A stretch of DNA of 64,000 nucleotides from Pythium myriotylum (GCA_023091665.1 JALJCQ010000013.1:868001-932000); one strand, 5' to 3'. Shown: positions 44,397 to 56,238, counted from the first letter of the stretch. Program-made: numbers and translations. The notes: generated by a model not told the origin, from the sequence alone.

Positions 44397-46151
44397 CTAC
44401 AGCGACCGAAGCTTTACCAGGAGTCTGTTTAGCTGGTGCTGCTGAGCATTCTCAACGAGCTGGAGTTGCGATATTTCCGACGACCGGGTGTGTTCGCCGA
44501 TCGCCTTGGCAGAATCTGACTCGGCAGTTCGAATCGGAGGGATCTGAGAACATTTACGGAATGGCGGGCATTGGGGCCACCGCAGAAAGCCCGCTCGGAC
44601 CTCTTCAATTTGGGTGACGATCTCAAGAAACGCTGCTTCATCGATCTCGAGCTTGTCTCGAGCCGTCGAATAGAACCGGAAGATCTCGCGAAGCAGGTGT
44701 TCATGCTGGAAGAAGAACATCGGGCCGAACAGCGAACTCACTGCGTTACGAAAGCCTGCGTCAAAGTCCATCACGTGGCGTCGAATGCGATTCGCCGGCT
44801 TGAAAATTCGTAGACCCCACTTGTGGAATGTTTCTTCGACGGCAGTGCGACCTGTCGCGACTTGCTGGACCTTATTGTACTTCATCACAGTCGCTGAGCC
44901 TGGAACCAAAGGGAAGAGTTTCCATTCATTGCGTAGCACACGGCACGCTCGGTGGAGTATGTGGTTTACGAGTCGCACGTTGATCGCGTCGGCGTAAGTT
45001 AGAAACGAAACTGTGTGAAGCAATGTCGCCCAGGGCCAAAGTGTCAGCTTGCCGACGGGGATCTTCTCTGGCGGCGGGAGAACAAGTAGTTTGTGGTCGC
45101 TGAAATGTTCTTGGAGAGGCGTAAGCGAAGAGAGAAGCGCGCATCCGGCCTTCCGCGTGGCCACCACGAGGGAATTACGCACCGAGCAGATTGCGACAGG
45201 GCTCCAAGTCGGTTTGTAAGGCATGGAGACCACGTGCAGACATGTACCAATGTCGCTGAAGACGAACACGTCCTGGGTCCCGGCATCACAAACGAATACC
45301 TCTCCATTGAGACCAAGCATCAAGTCGCAAGGCGTTTCGAAAACGGATCGCAGAGGAGAGGAGAGAATCGGGAGGTTGTTTACGTCGTACTGAGGGGTTC
45401 CAGGTGGCAACATCGAAAGCCTTCGATCTCGCTTGCTACCCCACGCAGCGAGCCACTTGCCTTTGGCGTTAAAACGCTGAATGCGTTTGTTCCCGCCGTC
45501 GCACACGAACAAATCGCCGTTACGGGCGATATCAACGGCGCACGGCGACGAGAACTCGCCAAATCCCGAGCCTTGACGCCCGATCACAAGCACGAGGCCC
45601 CCAGTCGTGGTCATGACCTGGACGCGGTGGTTCTCGCTGTCGACGACGGCAACGTGGCCCAGGAGCGTGAATCGGAGATCGGAGATTCCGCGAAATTCAC
45701 CTCTGTTCGTACCCGTTTTGCCAAAGTAGTGGAGCGCGTTGCCGCTACCGGTGAAGAAAGCGACACGGTTGAGCTTGAAGTCGGCGACAGCAATGTCACC
45801 GCGAGAGCTGACGTCGACGGCAATGGGACACTGAAACTTCCCCGCTCCGGAGCCGCGTTCGCCAATCTGGCCACGCGGGAGTACAACCAACTCGGTATCA
45901 CTGCGGATCTCGACGTCGAAGGTTCTCACACAACATGCAGTCGGGTCGCACACAAGCAATAGCTTTGTCAAGGGGTTGTAGCAGCAGCCGCGGAACGAGG
46001 CATGGAATGCAAATTGCGCAGACTGCGGGTCGAGGTCATTCTGCGGGATGTCAATAAATGCCGTCGCGCGGCCAATGACGGAATAGTCCCGCCCGGAGAT
46101 TGGCGCGACGCGAAGTTCGAGTCGTGTGCTGGTGGCCATCGAACAGACCAT
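44397..46151 (-). CDS. NHL-repeat beta-propeller protein
   Basis: Intronless, 584 residues. Residues 90-330 hold NHL repeats (GAGKFQCPIAVDVSSRGDIAVADFKLNRV, GHVAVVDSENHRVQV, GEFSSPCAVDIARNGDLFVCDGGNKRIQRF, FETPCDLMLGLNGEVFVCDAGTQDVFVF), enough for a six-bladed propeller. The C-terminal half is mainly helical, begins with LTLWPWATLLHTVSFLTYADAINVRLVNHIL, which is weakly F-box-like, and has no catalytic motif I recognise. There is no RING finger. A protein- or RNA-binding adaptor is a reasonable guess. The start lies only 57 nt after the stop of the upstream transporter gene on the same strand. Confidence 0.75.
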   Translation of the reverse strand: MVCSMATSTRLELRVAPISGRDYSVIGRATAFIDIPQNDLDPQSAQFAFHASFRGCCYNPLTKLLLVCDPTACCVRTFDVEIRSDTELVVLPRGQIGERGSGAGKFQCPIAVDVSSRGDIAVADFKLNRVAFFTGSGNALHYFGKTGTNRGEFRGISDLRFTLLGHVAVVDSENHRVQVMTTTGGLVLVIGRQGSGFGEFSSPCAVDIARNGDLFVCDGGNKRIQRFNAKGKWLAAWGSKRDRRLSMLPPGTPQYDVNNLPILSSPLRSVFETPCDLMLGLNGEVFVCDAGTQDVFVFSDIGTCLHVVSMPYKPTWSPVAICSVRNSLVVATRKAGCALLSSLTPLQEHFSDHKLLVLPPPEKIPVGKLTLWPWATLLHTVSFLTYADAINVRLVNHILHRACRVLRNEWKLFPLVPGSATVMKYNKVQQVATGRTAVEETFHKWGLRIFKPANRIRRHVMDFDAGFRNAVSSLFGPMFFFQHEHLLREIFRFYSTARDKLEIDEAAFLEIVTQIEEVRAGFLRWPQCPPFRKCSQIPPIRTAESDSAKAIGEHTRSSEISQLQLVENAQQHQLNRLLVKLRSL

Positions 46152-46208
46152 GAGGGGAATAAATAGGCATTCATGACGATTGGGACGAGAACACGCCGCT
46201 TGGTTGGA

Positions 46209-47681
46209 TCAGGCCTCTGACAACAAACTCTTTCTGTCGTCTGATGAAGCAGCCGTGGGATCTTTGCTGCCAGTGTCATTACCCCATGTGTCCGCTTTCT
46301 TCTGAGCGACAAGGTATGCCGCCAACGCGACGATCGAGCTCGCGCAAAAGCCGATATTCAGGAGAAAGACTAGTTCCCAAGACGGCAACACTCCGGGTAG
46401 CAGCGGCATGGCCATACGAGCGATCGAAGCGGATGCTCCAAAAAGACCCATGAGAGTGCCCTGTGGTCTTGTACCAAGGACTTTGGAGAACGCGTTCACT
46501 ATCACGGCCGATGTGATAGGAGAACCAACACTCCAGACTAAGATTTCCCCGATCACGAGCAAGTTGAACTCAAAATCTGCATCTCTTGAGCCTGCAGCAA
46601 GTAAGCGACTGAGAGCAACGAGCACCCCATTGCCGACAAGCAGTGCGCCAAAGCCGACGAGGAGAAGCCCAACATCTGACACGCGCCCTCGATCCCCTCC
46701 AAGGAACTGAATGACGGCATAGGAGACCAAGCCAAGAAGACCGATCCCCAGATAGAAATGTGAGGCCTCGACAATCATTTCTGACGAGGCTCTGACACTT
46801 GGGAGATCGAGCGGCGAGAAGAGGTACTCGTACACCTGCACCGGTGCAGAGTCTGTCTCGTTGACGGTCTTGAGGTACAGAGGGACGTTAATCGTCTCGA
46901 AGATCGATAGCATGCCGCGGGCGTTGAAGTTGAGGAACATAAACACGAGAACGCCCCACAGCACCATCTGACTGGACGTCTCCCGAGGCTTCCTGGTCTC
47001 GACACTTCTGACGTTTTGAGACAGGCGAGTGTATTCCACGATCGGTGCATCGTCTCTCGTGACTGACCCGTCGTAGACGACTGCAATCAAGACCATCGTC
47101 AGCATATTCAAGCCAGCGAGTAGAAACCCTGGCGCTGTGAATTCGTTGAAATAAATGAGTTCGCTCTCGTCGATTTGGATGTCGACACCATTGAAGACTC
47201 CTCCGAGACCGGGCGTCAACGCATACGCCAAGAACACAACCGTCGCGAGCATGGTGAAATATGAGAGTCGCTGGTCAACACGAGTGAGCGCGGCGACGTT
47301 GGCTCGGCAGACACTTCGATTCCCCGCGCTGAAACCGACGATGAATCGACTGGCTCCAAGTAGAAGCTTGCTGTCAATACGAGGCGAGTACGGGAGTACA
47401 TACAGGAGATTCCCAACCACTGCGATGGCAGCACTCAACTGATACAGCACCTTGTACGATACGCGATCGCTGAGGCAGCCCAAGAGCAGCGACGAGACAA
47501 AGCGGCCGGCGCTGAACAACGCTGTCAGCACTCCGACGAACGCGAGGTCGCCGCCGAGACGCTCTGCGTACGAGAACAGCGTCGGCAGCACGAGTCCGCG
47601 CGCCGACTCGGCCGAGAGCTCGGCTGCGACGACGATGAGCATGTGCGCGTACCACTGGCGCGTACGCGGCGAGCGATCCAT
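46209..47681 (-). CDS. Major facilitator superfamily transporter, MFSD8/CLN7-like
   Basis: Intronless, 490 residues with about 12 hydrophobic segments. The MFS motif A-like loop GCLSDRVSYKVLYQLS follows TM2, and RFIVGFSAGNRSVCRANVAALT in TM4-5 resembles MFSD8 and related organellar transporters. The C-terminal tail carries DRKSLL, a D/ExxxLL dileucine signal for sorting to lysosome/vacuole membranes. The substrate is unknown. The start at 47681 is in CACCATGG context, divergent from AK-HSDH copy 2. Confidence 0.75.
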   Translation of the reverse strand: MDRSPRTRQWYAHMLIVVAAELSAESARGLVLPTLFSYAERLGGDLAFVGVLTALFSAGRFVSSLLLGCLSDRVSYKVLYQLSAAIAVVGNLLYVLPYSPRIDSKLLLGASRFIVGFSAGNRSVCRANVAALTRVDQRLSYFTMLATVVFLAYALTPGLGGVFNGVDIQIDESELIYFNEFTAPGFLLAGLNMLTMVLIAVVYDGSVTRDDAPIVEYTRLSQNVRSVETRKPRETSSQMVLWGVLVFMFLNFNARGMLSIFETINVPLYLKTVNETDSAPVQVYEYLFSPLDLPSVRASSEMIVEASHFYLGIGLLGLVSYAVIQFLGGDRGRVSDVGLLLVGFGALLVGNGVLVALSRLLAAGSRDADFEFNLLVIGEILVWSVGSPITSAVIVNAFSKVLGTRPQGTLMGLFGASASIARMAMPLLPGVLPSWELVFLLNIGFCASSIVALAAYLVAQKKADTWGNDTGSKDPTAASSDDRKSLLSEA

Positions 47682-48105
47682 GGTGGCGAAGAGGAGATTC
47701 GCTCGTGGAGATCTCGTGCTCGCGACGCTTCGTGGGATGGCCGACGCTCGCTGTCCGTCGCTCGCTCACCGAAGTCAACAAGTGGGTCGTCACGATCACA
47801 GCAAGCTCGCGTGCCTCGAGGTGCCAGTGGAGCGAAGGCACGCGCCCACGGACAGTGAGACAGGCCACCACGGTGATGTTCCAAAAGAGCTCTTTGGACA
47901 AGTTCGTCACACGTCGCAGAGATTCGCTTGTCTTTTTCCACCAATACCGTCACTTCAACGTGTATTATTCACCAATCCTTCTCTTCGATTCGATTTCGTC
48001 CAATTACAATTGAATTTTAATCGAGAAACCCCTAAAAATAATGGCGCGATTGCGCCATGCCCCACCAAGAGCTGCCTCGCTGACGCACGCCACTCGCTCC
48101 TTCCG
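47682..48105. promoter_or_regulatory. Divergent intergenic region between the MFS transporter and AK-HSDH copy 2
   Basis: 424 nt between opposite start codons. The part near 47920-48050 is AT-rich against GC-rich flanks, as expected for a promoter. Open frames here are continuations or shadows of the flanking exons. Confidence 0.4.
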
Positions 48106-50946
48106 ATGGACTGCACGTCGCCGTCGACGCTCATCGGCTCCTCATGGGGCTTGCCGCCCATCCCGTCGCTCTCGCTGGACGGTGACGTCTCGTCGCTGCG
48201 TGCCGAGCTCGACCACCGCACGGGCCGCCGCAACATCTACAAGTTCGGCGGCACGTCCGTCGGCAGTCCGTCGCGGCTCGGCGGACTCGTGCGCATCATC
48301 CGCGAGGAGCGCGCGCGCATCTGCGCGGTCGTGGTCTCGGCCATGGGCGACACGACCGATTATTTGCTGGACGCCGTCGACGCCGCAGCACGCGGAGATG
48401 AACTTGAGGCCATGAAGATCGTCGACGGACTCGTCGCGCTCTCGATCGAGAACGCGCACGAGACCCAGAAGCTCATCCAGCAGGAGACTGGTACGAGCGG
48501 CGAGATTGAAGATATGGAGAAGCTCGTCGTGGAGTTTTTCAAGCCGCTCCGCGAGCTGCTCTTCGGCATCTCGCTACTGCAGGAGAAGACCAGCGCGACG
48601 TTGGACATGGTGCTGTCGTTTGGCGAGCGCATGAGCGCGCAGATCGTTGCGGTACGTTTTGCGGCATTGGTTTCCACTAAAGTTACGCCGCCTCACTCGT
48701 CGCGTGGTGTTGTTCCTCTAGCGTTTGCTCACGAAAGCCGGCGTGGATGCGTTCTATCTGGATGCACGTGACTGGGTTACGACTGATGATTCGTTTGGTA
48801 GCGCCAAGGTGTTCTTCGATGAGTCGAAAGCCAAGTTGCTGGACCTTGCAAGCCAATGGGGGGATCGACTTCCCATCATCACGGGCTTCATCGGCAAGGC
48901 CCGCAATGGCCGCACTACGACGCTCGGTCGCAACGGCTCGGACTACACTGCAACGCTCGTCGGTGCAGCACTTCAGGCAGACTACGTTGTGATCAACACA
49001 GACATCTCAGGCGTCATGACTGCTGATCCCCGGATCGTCGAGCGTGCGGTGGCGCTGTCGCACCTCAACCACCACGAGGCCCTCGAACTCGCGGTGTACG
49101 GCACGCGAATGTTCCACGCGCGTACCATGGTGCCGCTGATCCACGGGGGCGTAACCATGCTCATCCGCAACACCATGGACCCAAACGGCCACGGTACATA
49201 CATCAGTGGTGCAGACAACACGGGCAAAGCCGAAACGTGTACGACGTCGCTCGAGAACTTGGCGATACTCGAGGTCCGAACGCGCATCCTGCAAGATCGC
49301 AGTCAGAATGCGCAAGAAAACATTGGCGCACGCATCACGAAGGTGTTGGAAGCTCAGAAGATCCCCGTGTGGCTTTCCATTCGCGGTGCCCACGGACAGG
49401 CGATCAGCGTGGTGATCCCCGTGGGGATGGAAACGACTGCTGTCTCGGCGATCCAGTCGGAACTTCAGTTGGAGTTGGAGAATGAAGAAGTCGACCCAGT
49501 GAAGGCCCAGTCACCCGTCACGATGCTCTCCATCGTCGCAGAAGACTTCTCCAAGATCCCAACTAACCAGACCAAGTTCTTCTCGGCTCTCGCAGACGCC
49601 AACATCGAAGTACTTGCCGTGGGACAGGGAACCAGTTCGCGCTCGCTGAGCTGTGTGATACACGGTCGCGACACGAAGGTCGCTGTGCGTCGCGTGCACG
49701 ACGCGTTCAACGTCGACTACCTGGTGACGAACCTTGTGCTGCTTGGATGCAACCATGTACGTTTCAACTTTCACCAATCCTATTTTCTTGCACGCTTTTT
49801 TCTGACTCGAATGAACGCACGCAGATCACGCTGGGTGTACTCGATCAACTCGAGAAGCAAGTCGATCTCTATCGCCGTCAACACAAGGTTGTCGTTCGCA
49901 TTGTCGGTTTTGGCTCCAACTGCTGTGAGTTCATCTACAACCCTAAGGGTTTCGAGTGGTCAGAGCTGAGAGAGCGATTGACGAGCTGCACGAGCACGAC
50001 AAAGATCTTCACGGAACAGTCCATAGGATCGTACGCTGGGGCACCGTCCAACGAGCAGCTGGACGCCATCGTCGACTTGCCGGTTCCGATTCTCATCGAC
50101 TGTTCAGGCCAGATCACAACCCACGAACTGTACCTGCGATGCATTGAGCGCGGTATCCACGTCGTGGTCTCGAACGCCAAGTCTGTGAGCACGCTGCCGC
50201 CGACGCAGTCTCGCGAGAGTGTCGTCACCACCGCGCGCAAGACTGGACGCACGTTCCTCATGTACACATCCTCTGTCGGCGCGTCAGTGCCCGTGATCGA
50301 CACGCTCGGCAACATCTTGAGAACGGGTGACCGCGTGCAGCGCATCGAGACGTCGCTGAGCGGGTCCATGGGCTTTGTCACCAACGAGGTCATGCAGGGC
50401 AAGAAGCTCTCCCAGGCTCTTCGCGGCGCATTACTCCATGGATTCTGCGAACGCGATCCGCGCGAAGACATCGCCGGGCGCGATATGGCAGCCAAGATCG
50501 TCGTACTGGCGCGTGCGCTCGGCGTGCGCCTGGAGCTGAGCGACATTGCCGTCGAGCCACTGATCCCGCAGTCCATCCTCGACAACATCAACTGGACCAG
50601 CGACATCTCCATCGACGAGATCGTCCGCGGCATCCAGACCTACGACGACATCTTCCACCAGAAGTTCTACGAGAAGGCACGCAGCACTGCCACGCGCCTA
50701 CGCTACGTGGCGTCCATCGACCTCTCGAGCTTCCCGACGATCTCGGCGAGCATCGCGCCTCGGCTCGTGGACGAGGACCACCCCGCGTTCTTCGCCAAGC
50801 ACGACGAGATCGCGTTCGGGTTTTTGACGAACGAGTATCAGCCGCGTCCGCTGGTGCTGAAGGGTTCAGGCACTGGCGCGCTGGCGAGCGCGACGGGCAT
50901 CCTGCGCGACGTGCTCACGATCCTCAAGTCGCTGCGCCAAGTGTAG
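48106..50946 (+). CDS. Bifunctional aspartokinase-homoserine dehydrogenase, copy 2
   Basis: Three exons, 48106-48651, 48722-49756 and 49825-50946, giving 900 residues; exons 2 and 3 have exactly the lengths of copy 1 (1035 and 1122 nt) and the introns sit at the same codons. Aspartokinase motifs (YKFGGTSVGSPSRL, NGRTTTLGRNGSDYTATL) and both ACT domains are intact. In the HSDH part Asp747 (GRDMAAK) and the following Lys are kept, unlike copy 1, but the NAD loop is again LGCNHIT. The last 396 nt are identical to copy 1, while most of the rest differs at many silent sites. It probably catalyses the first step of the Asp pathway; the dehydrogenase function needs testing. Confidence 0.92.
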
Positions 50947-51198
50947 CCATCTTCCAATGCCGGAGCTCCTCACCGGTGCAAAGGTGGACTCTACTCCCTC
51001 TCGATCTGCATATTTCCCCTCTCGAAGCGACTTCCCCCGGCCCCGGTCTGAACCCGCAACCGGTCGAAGAGAACCTTTTTGGTCACTACTTTCACGGTAT
51101 ACACCTTCTTTTTAATGACACATTCGCTTCTAAACCCAGGGATTATCCTCGCGTGAATAGTGACCTTTCGATGATCCGCTCAGCAGCCACGAGGCAAC

Positions 51199-54100
51199 AT
51201 GCGAGCAACGTGGCCGACGCTCGCGGCGCTCGTGCTCGCGGCGGCGCGCGCCGAGCTGCGCTACGGCTTCTCCGAGTGCGTCGACGGCGCGCGCACGCTC
51301 TTTTTCTACGCCGACGAGCCCGAGACCTGCGCGACCAACAGCTCGCTCGTCACCAAGCGTACGACGCGAATTCCCGACCAAAAGCAGGAAGGAAGACGTC
51401 TAATGTTCTCTCTCTTTCTCTCTGTGGATCTGCTCTTTCTCTTGTAGCGCCGGTCCATGGGCTGCGGTGCGACGTCGTGTGTGAGCGAGGCTACTTTCTG
51501 GGCGCCAAGTACGTGGGGGTAGACAGAGGTGGAAGGAGGAAGAGGGAAGTTGGTTGACGGTTTGTGGGTGTGGGCGTGTAGCTTCTCAGGGGAGACGCCC
51601 GTGTCCGGCTGTGAGAAGTGCCCGCGCGGACAGTACTCGCTCGGCGGTGGCAAGCTCTTCTCCAAGCGCACCAAGGCCTGGTCCACGCCGCTGCCGATTG
51701 ATGTACGTGAGCTGTTGTTTTTTTGTGGTTGGAGTGATTCAAGAGATGGAAGTAACACGCGGCTGCAGATCCGTAGCGAGTGTATTACGCGCAACATGTA
51801 CACGAACGATTGGCAGAGCAACTGCCACGCGTGGAAGGCGTCGTCCGATGGCTCGTACGTCGAGTCGGGCGACAACAGCAACATCATGGAACGCTTTGAC
51901 GCCTCGCGGCTCTTCTCGTCGCTGCGCATCTCGGCCACGTTCGTGCGTAACGGAAGCGTCACGTTCCAGTACAAAGTGAGCGCCGAGCCGCCTTACGACG
52001 GGCTTGTCTTTGGCATCGACGACCAGACGACTATGGAGATCGTGTCCAAGACCAATGGCTGGCAGGAGGCCACGTACAATGTACCCGCGGGCGCGCATTC
52101 GTTCGCGTGGGACTACACCAAGGACTTCAACGGCGATGAGGGCGATGATCGCGCCTACATCAAGGTCATCGAGCTCGTCGGGACGTCTTATTCGGACACG
52201 TACTGCCACCCATGTGGCAGCGACACGACAATGTCGGGCGGCTCGCTCTGCGCATTCTGTAAGGAAAACGAGTATGCAGCCCCGCGCTCCGATAGCGAGC
52301 TCGACTTTGCCTGCTACGCTTGCCCAAAGAACACGTTCTCGCCCAAAGGCTCCATTGGCCTTGAAGCCTGTGTGAGCCGCCGACCGTGCACAGGCGATGA
52401 CGTCACCGAGACCTTCACCAAGTGTATCGACGGCAAGCGCAACGTCACCTACGCGTGGAGTGAACCGCGCACGTGCGAAACCGACCTTCCCGGCGCAAGC
52501 CCACTGCCAGCGCCCAAAGTCGGCAGTCCTTGCGATGCATGCGAGAAGGGCTTTAAGCTGAACGATAACGACCAGTGCGAGAAGTGTCCCGTCGGCGAGA
52601 GGCTTTTCGGTGGCAAGACCTGCGAAAAGTGCCCCGGAGGAAAAGTCGTCCTCAATGATTTGGCCTTCGGCCGCGGCACGACGACTGGCTGGAGCAAGTG
52701 GCCGTACATTATTGACGTGGACGCAGCCAAACAAGCTGGCTGGAAGCTCACGCGAGACGGCATTGTGTTCTCAGCTGACTCGCTGCCTCGTGGTGCGCTG
52801 TCCGACACGACGCGATTTCCACTCCCATTCAACGTTACTTATGAGCACAGTGGCAAGATGGAAATCATGTACGCACTCGAGAACGTTCCAACTTTTGAAG
52901 TGGATGGTGTACGCGCTTGGCTTGAGATTGAGGTTGAGGATGCTACTGCAACGGTGAAGGAGAAGACCCAAGACGGTTCGGCGGACGACGACGACGATGA
53001 CACCGATGACACTGATGACGGAGCTGATCGCGCTGATGTGGACGGTGATGGTGTGAACGAAGAGGTGTTGCATCTCGCAAATGGCGGCAACAATGGCACC
53101 TCAACAGAGGGGTTCCAGTTCGAAATTACAACGCCAGTTTCAAAGCAGTTCCGTCTCGTACTCCGCACGACGAGTCCGAAGGCTGCCCGAATGATCCAGG
53201 TTAAACTCTTCTTCTTGCGATTTGAAGGCACGAAGGAGGGTGCCGGTGTAGCATGCGTACCGTGTGCCGCGGGCTTTCAAGCGATCCACAGCAGCGAGTT
53301 CTATGGGTGCAAGATGTGTCCTGCAGGTTCGTACGGGACCGAGGTAAATGGAATCACAATGTGTCAGAAGTGCGCAGCCAACACGTGGTCGGCGGAGGGC
53401 GCGACCAAGTGCGAGGCGTGTGGTGCCAACACATTCAGCAAAGAAGGTGCCAAGACTTGCACACCGCCCAGCATCCTAGCTGTGAATGCGTCATCGGTCA
53501 ACTCGTCTATCACATTGCCCGAGCTGCGTTACAACATCGAGCTTCTCCAATCGCTCGTGTGGGGCAACATGTCGACATTCGGATGGGATGACGCCTTTGA
53601 AGACGAGGTGGATGAGATTTTTGATGAGATGGATGCCGGCTCGGACTGGAACTCAGGACTTGTTGAGGCCAGCCCTGTGTCGCCAACGCGCGGCTTCCAG
53701 ATCAACCCGACAACGTCGATATTGGCAGGTTTGTTCCGTCCTGTCAGCAGCAAATGGAAGTCGGAGATCAAGGGCCAGGTTGTTGAAGAAGTGGTTGACA
53801 CTGATGTCGACCGTCCGTACGTCGTTGTCTTCAATATGGTCAATCCGCGTGATGCCGGTGGTATCTTCAGACAGAACAATGGCCGCTACGGCGAGGTGCA
53901 GTGCTCTGTGCCACCGGTAGGTGTTCGTGTGATGTTCGTTGTTGTGTTTTACAGCCTTTAAGGTTTGGTGTTGTTGTAGCAATGGAAGGTGACTAGTGGT
54001 GGTAACGTGCTCGCGATCGATCCGTCGAAGAACGGTACGGGTGTGACAGTCACCTACGCTGGCGGAACACCCTGCAAGAACCGCCGACCTGCATCCACCA

Positions 54101-54806
54101 CGCTGCGATTCGTCTGTGACTTGAAAGCCGGTATGTTTCTATTGTGGGATACTTAACCTCGTCACCATCGCTAACACCCACTCCAGGCACACCGGATCGC
54201 CCTACCAAAGGTAGACGAGACGCAGAGACGTGCAACATCGACTTGGAGTGGCGCACTGCGTACGCGTGCCCTATCTGCGACGAGTCGTATTTTGACGAGG
54301 CCAAGACTTCATGCTCGGGTGGCACACAGTCGATCTCCTACACTCGGAAGCAAGCCTGTTACGGAGGTACACAGCCGAGGTCGGTTCCGGTCACGACCTG
54401 CTCGGACGTCGTACTCGACACCCACGCATTGTACACGGCATACGCTGCGATTTCGGTGGTCGCAGTTGTGATCCTGCTACTCATGGCCGGCATTATGGTT
54501 ATGCACCGCAAGTATCGCAACGTGAGTATCAAACGGCTGTTTTTGATGTTCAAAGGAGTCTTGAGCTGACCTGGTCTTGTGGTATGATAGGTGTACAACG
54601 ACTACCTGTACCTTAAGGGCAAGATGCCGGTTTCCAAAGACAAAGAGACCGGGGAAAGCACCTTCGAGTTTACACCCACTTCGACAGCAATCCACACCAC
54701 TTCACCCTCGAGCACTAGCGGAGGAAGTCCGTTCTCGCCGTCGCTCGATGAGGAGGAGACCAAGGAGGACGACGATGACAAGAAGAAGACGATCCAGAGT
54801 GTGTAG
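51199..54806 (+). CDS. ELAPOR-type (EIG121/KIAA1324) single-pass receptor-like protein
   Basis: Seven exons, 51199-51358, 51448-51508, 51582-51702, 51769-53916, 53980-54130, 54187-54521 and 54591-54806, giving 1063 residues (human ELAPOR1 about 1013). Order: signal peptide (MRATWPTLAALVLAAARA); Cys-rich modules of the GCEKCPRGQYS, CEKCPVGERLF, CKMCPAGSYG and CEACGANTFS type; jelly-roll-like segments (TFVRNGSVTFQYKVSAEPPYDGLVF); a mannose-6-phosphate-receptor-like region before the membrane; TM about 963-985; and a 75-residue cytoplasmic tail ending in an acidic Lys/Asp stretch. An Asp-rich insert (about 520-546) contains DVDGDG, a possible calcium loop. Animal members sit in Golgi/endosome membranes and influence autophagy; the role in this organism is unknown. 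Confidence 0.88.
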
Positions 54807-54825
54807 ATAAAATGATGGTTTTTGA

Positions 54826-56238
54826 TCAGTCGGCAAGTGGGAGGCGATTTGGAATACTCATGAGCCGACCGTTTTCATCCCATAGCTTGGGTTGCGAAGG
54901 TGCCGGCGGTGGTTTGTATGTTAAACCAGCACTGTCCTCCTGTGTTCTCGACTTGCTCTTCTTTGCATTGGCTGTAGTACACTCACGGGTAGTCTCTACA
55001 GCTTTCCTTGAAGCCTGCGTGGCATCGATGTGGTGGATCATCTCCTGCCTCTTCTTCATCCACGCGCAGAGAATTGCCATGTCTTCGTATCCATCGGTCG
55101 TAGCACAAAGCAAATCACCATTCTGGAGCTCGTGGAATCGCCACACGCGATGGAGATACTTGCGTTCGCGTTGAGACGGCCCATCAGTTGCGATCTGCTC
55201 TCGGTACAGGTTCACGACGGGCTGAGAAAGCGAGAACTTGGACGCTATGCGTGTCTTCAGCTGCTCGAGAGATGCACAGGTGAGATACAGCATCCCGTGT
55301 GATCTTCGTTTGCCATACAGGTAGACCCCACAGAGAAGGCCGTCGGGTGGTACGGTCGAGTTGGATTCTTTTTGCCGTGAGAACTGAGTCGAGTACGACC
55401 GCTTGGGTCGTTTATCTGGGACACCAGGCAGTGTGACCTTCTCAACTGGCGAAGCCGCGTCTAGGTCCTGCTGTCGGCTTTTGTTCTTGTCCAGCGGATA
55501 ACATGGTTTGGCCACGCGTCGATATCGGTACTCTATGGCTTTGTTGACTTTGTCCTGTTGCTGCTGTTGGATCGTACGCGCTTGAGTCTGGCGCTGTAAG
55601 TGGCGATGGAGACTCTTGCTCTGGTACTGGCGCCAGAAATTCGCGTCGTTCAGCAACGCACGCGTCGCCGACTGAGCTTTGCCCTCTCGCTTCAGCGGCG
55701 ATTTAATCTTCAGAGGAAACGGTTTGTGCCGCTGGAGTGCCGTGTGGACACGCATTCTCATGGTCGCGGGACGGCTCTCCAAGCGCTTGGTGAGTGCGAC
55801 CATCTCAGGGCTCGTGCATGGAGACAACACCGAACTCTCGATCGTCTCGGGTGCTACATCAGGAGTTTTCTCTGCAGTGACGTCGACTGGAGGGCAAAGG
55901 AGTGTGATGAGTGTCTGCAAGTCATCACCCAGCTCGCCCAACTCTCGCAGAAGTGGCGGCTCTTCCTCATCTGCGGCCTCTTCAGTGCTGCCATCTTCAC
56001 AGCCACTCACAACGCTCAGAGACTCCAGTAACGCGAGACACTCGCTTGCAATGCCAGCCGCAGACGAACAGTCATCATCAGTCCCCTCGTCTTCGCTTTC
56101 ACTCCCACCCCAGCAAAACGCGCCTAACTGAGCCGAGCAGCTCACGAGTTCCTGTACTAGATCGACTCCCTCGCAGTCTTCACCACCACTTCGACTTGCT
56201 CCGGCGGTCTCTTCAGCTTCCAGCTTTATCCTCGTCAT
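54826..56238 (-). CDS. Acidic/basic protein with a possible doublecortin-like domain
   Basis: Intronless, 470 residues. The first 150 residues are acidic and Ser-rich. Residues 160-290 are basic with a Gln-rich helix (LQRQTQARTIQQQQQDK). Residues about 310-400 (CGVYLYGKRRSHGMLYL, SLEQLKTRIASKF, VVNLYRE, FHELQNGDLLCATTDGYEDM) follow the pattern of doublecortin/ubiquitin-like microtubule-binding domains. The match is by eye and moderate. The tail KLWDENGRLMSIPNRLPLAD is unassigned. Its stop lies 19 nt from the stop of the convergent ELAPOR gene, and it is divergent from the dynein-2 gene. Confidence 0.55.
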   Translation of the reverse strand: MTRIKLEAEETAGASRSGGEDCEGVDLVQELVSCSAQLGAFCWGGSESEDEGTDDDCSSAAGIASECLALLESLSVVSGCEDGSTEEAADEEEPPLLRELGELGDDLQTLITLLCPPVDVTAEKTPDVAPETIESSVLSPCTSPEMVALTKRLESRPATMRMRVHTALQRHKPFPLKIKSPLKREGKAQSATRALLNDANFWRQYQSKSLHRHLQRQTQARTIQQQQQDKVNKAIEYRYRRVAKPCYPLDKNKSRQQDLDAASPVEKVTLPGVPDKRPKRSYSTQFSRQKESNSTVPPDGLLCGVYLYGKRRSHGMLYLTCASLEQLKTRIASKFSLSQPVVNLYREQIATDGPSQRERKYLHRVWRFHELQNGDLLCATTDGYEDMAILCAWMKKRQEMIHHIDATQASRKAVETTRECTTANAKKSKSRTQEDSAGLTYKPPPAPSQPKLWDENGRLMSIPNRLPLAD

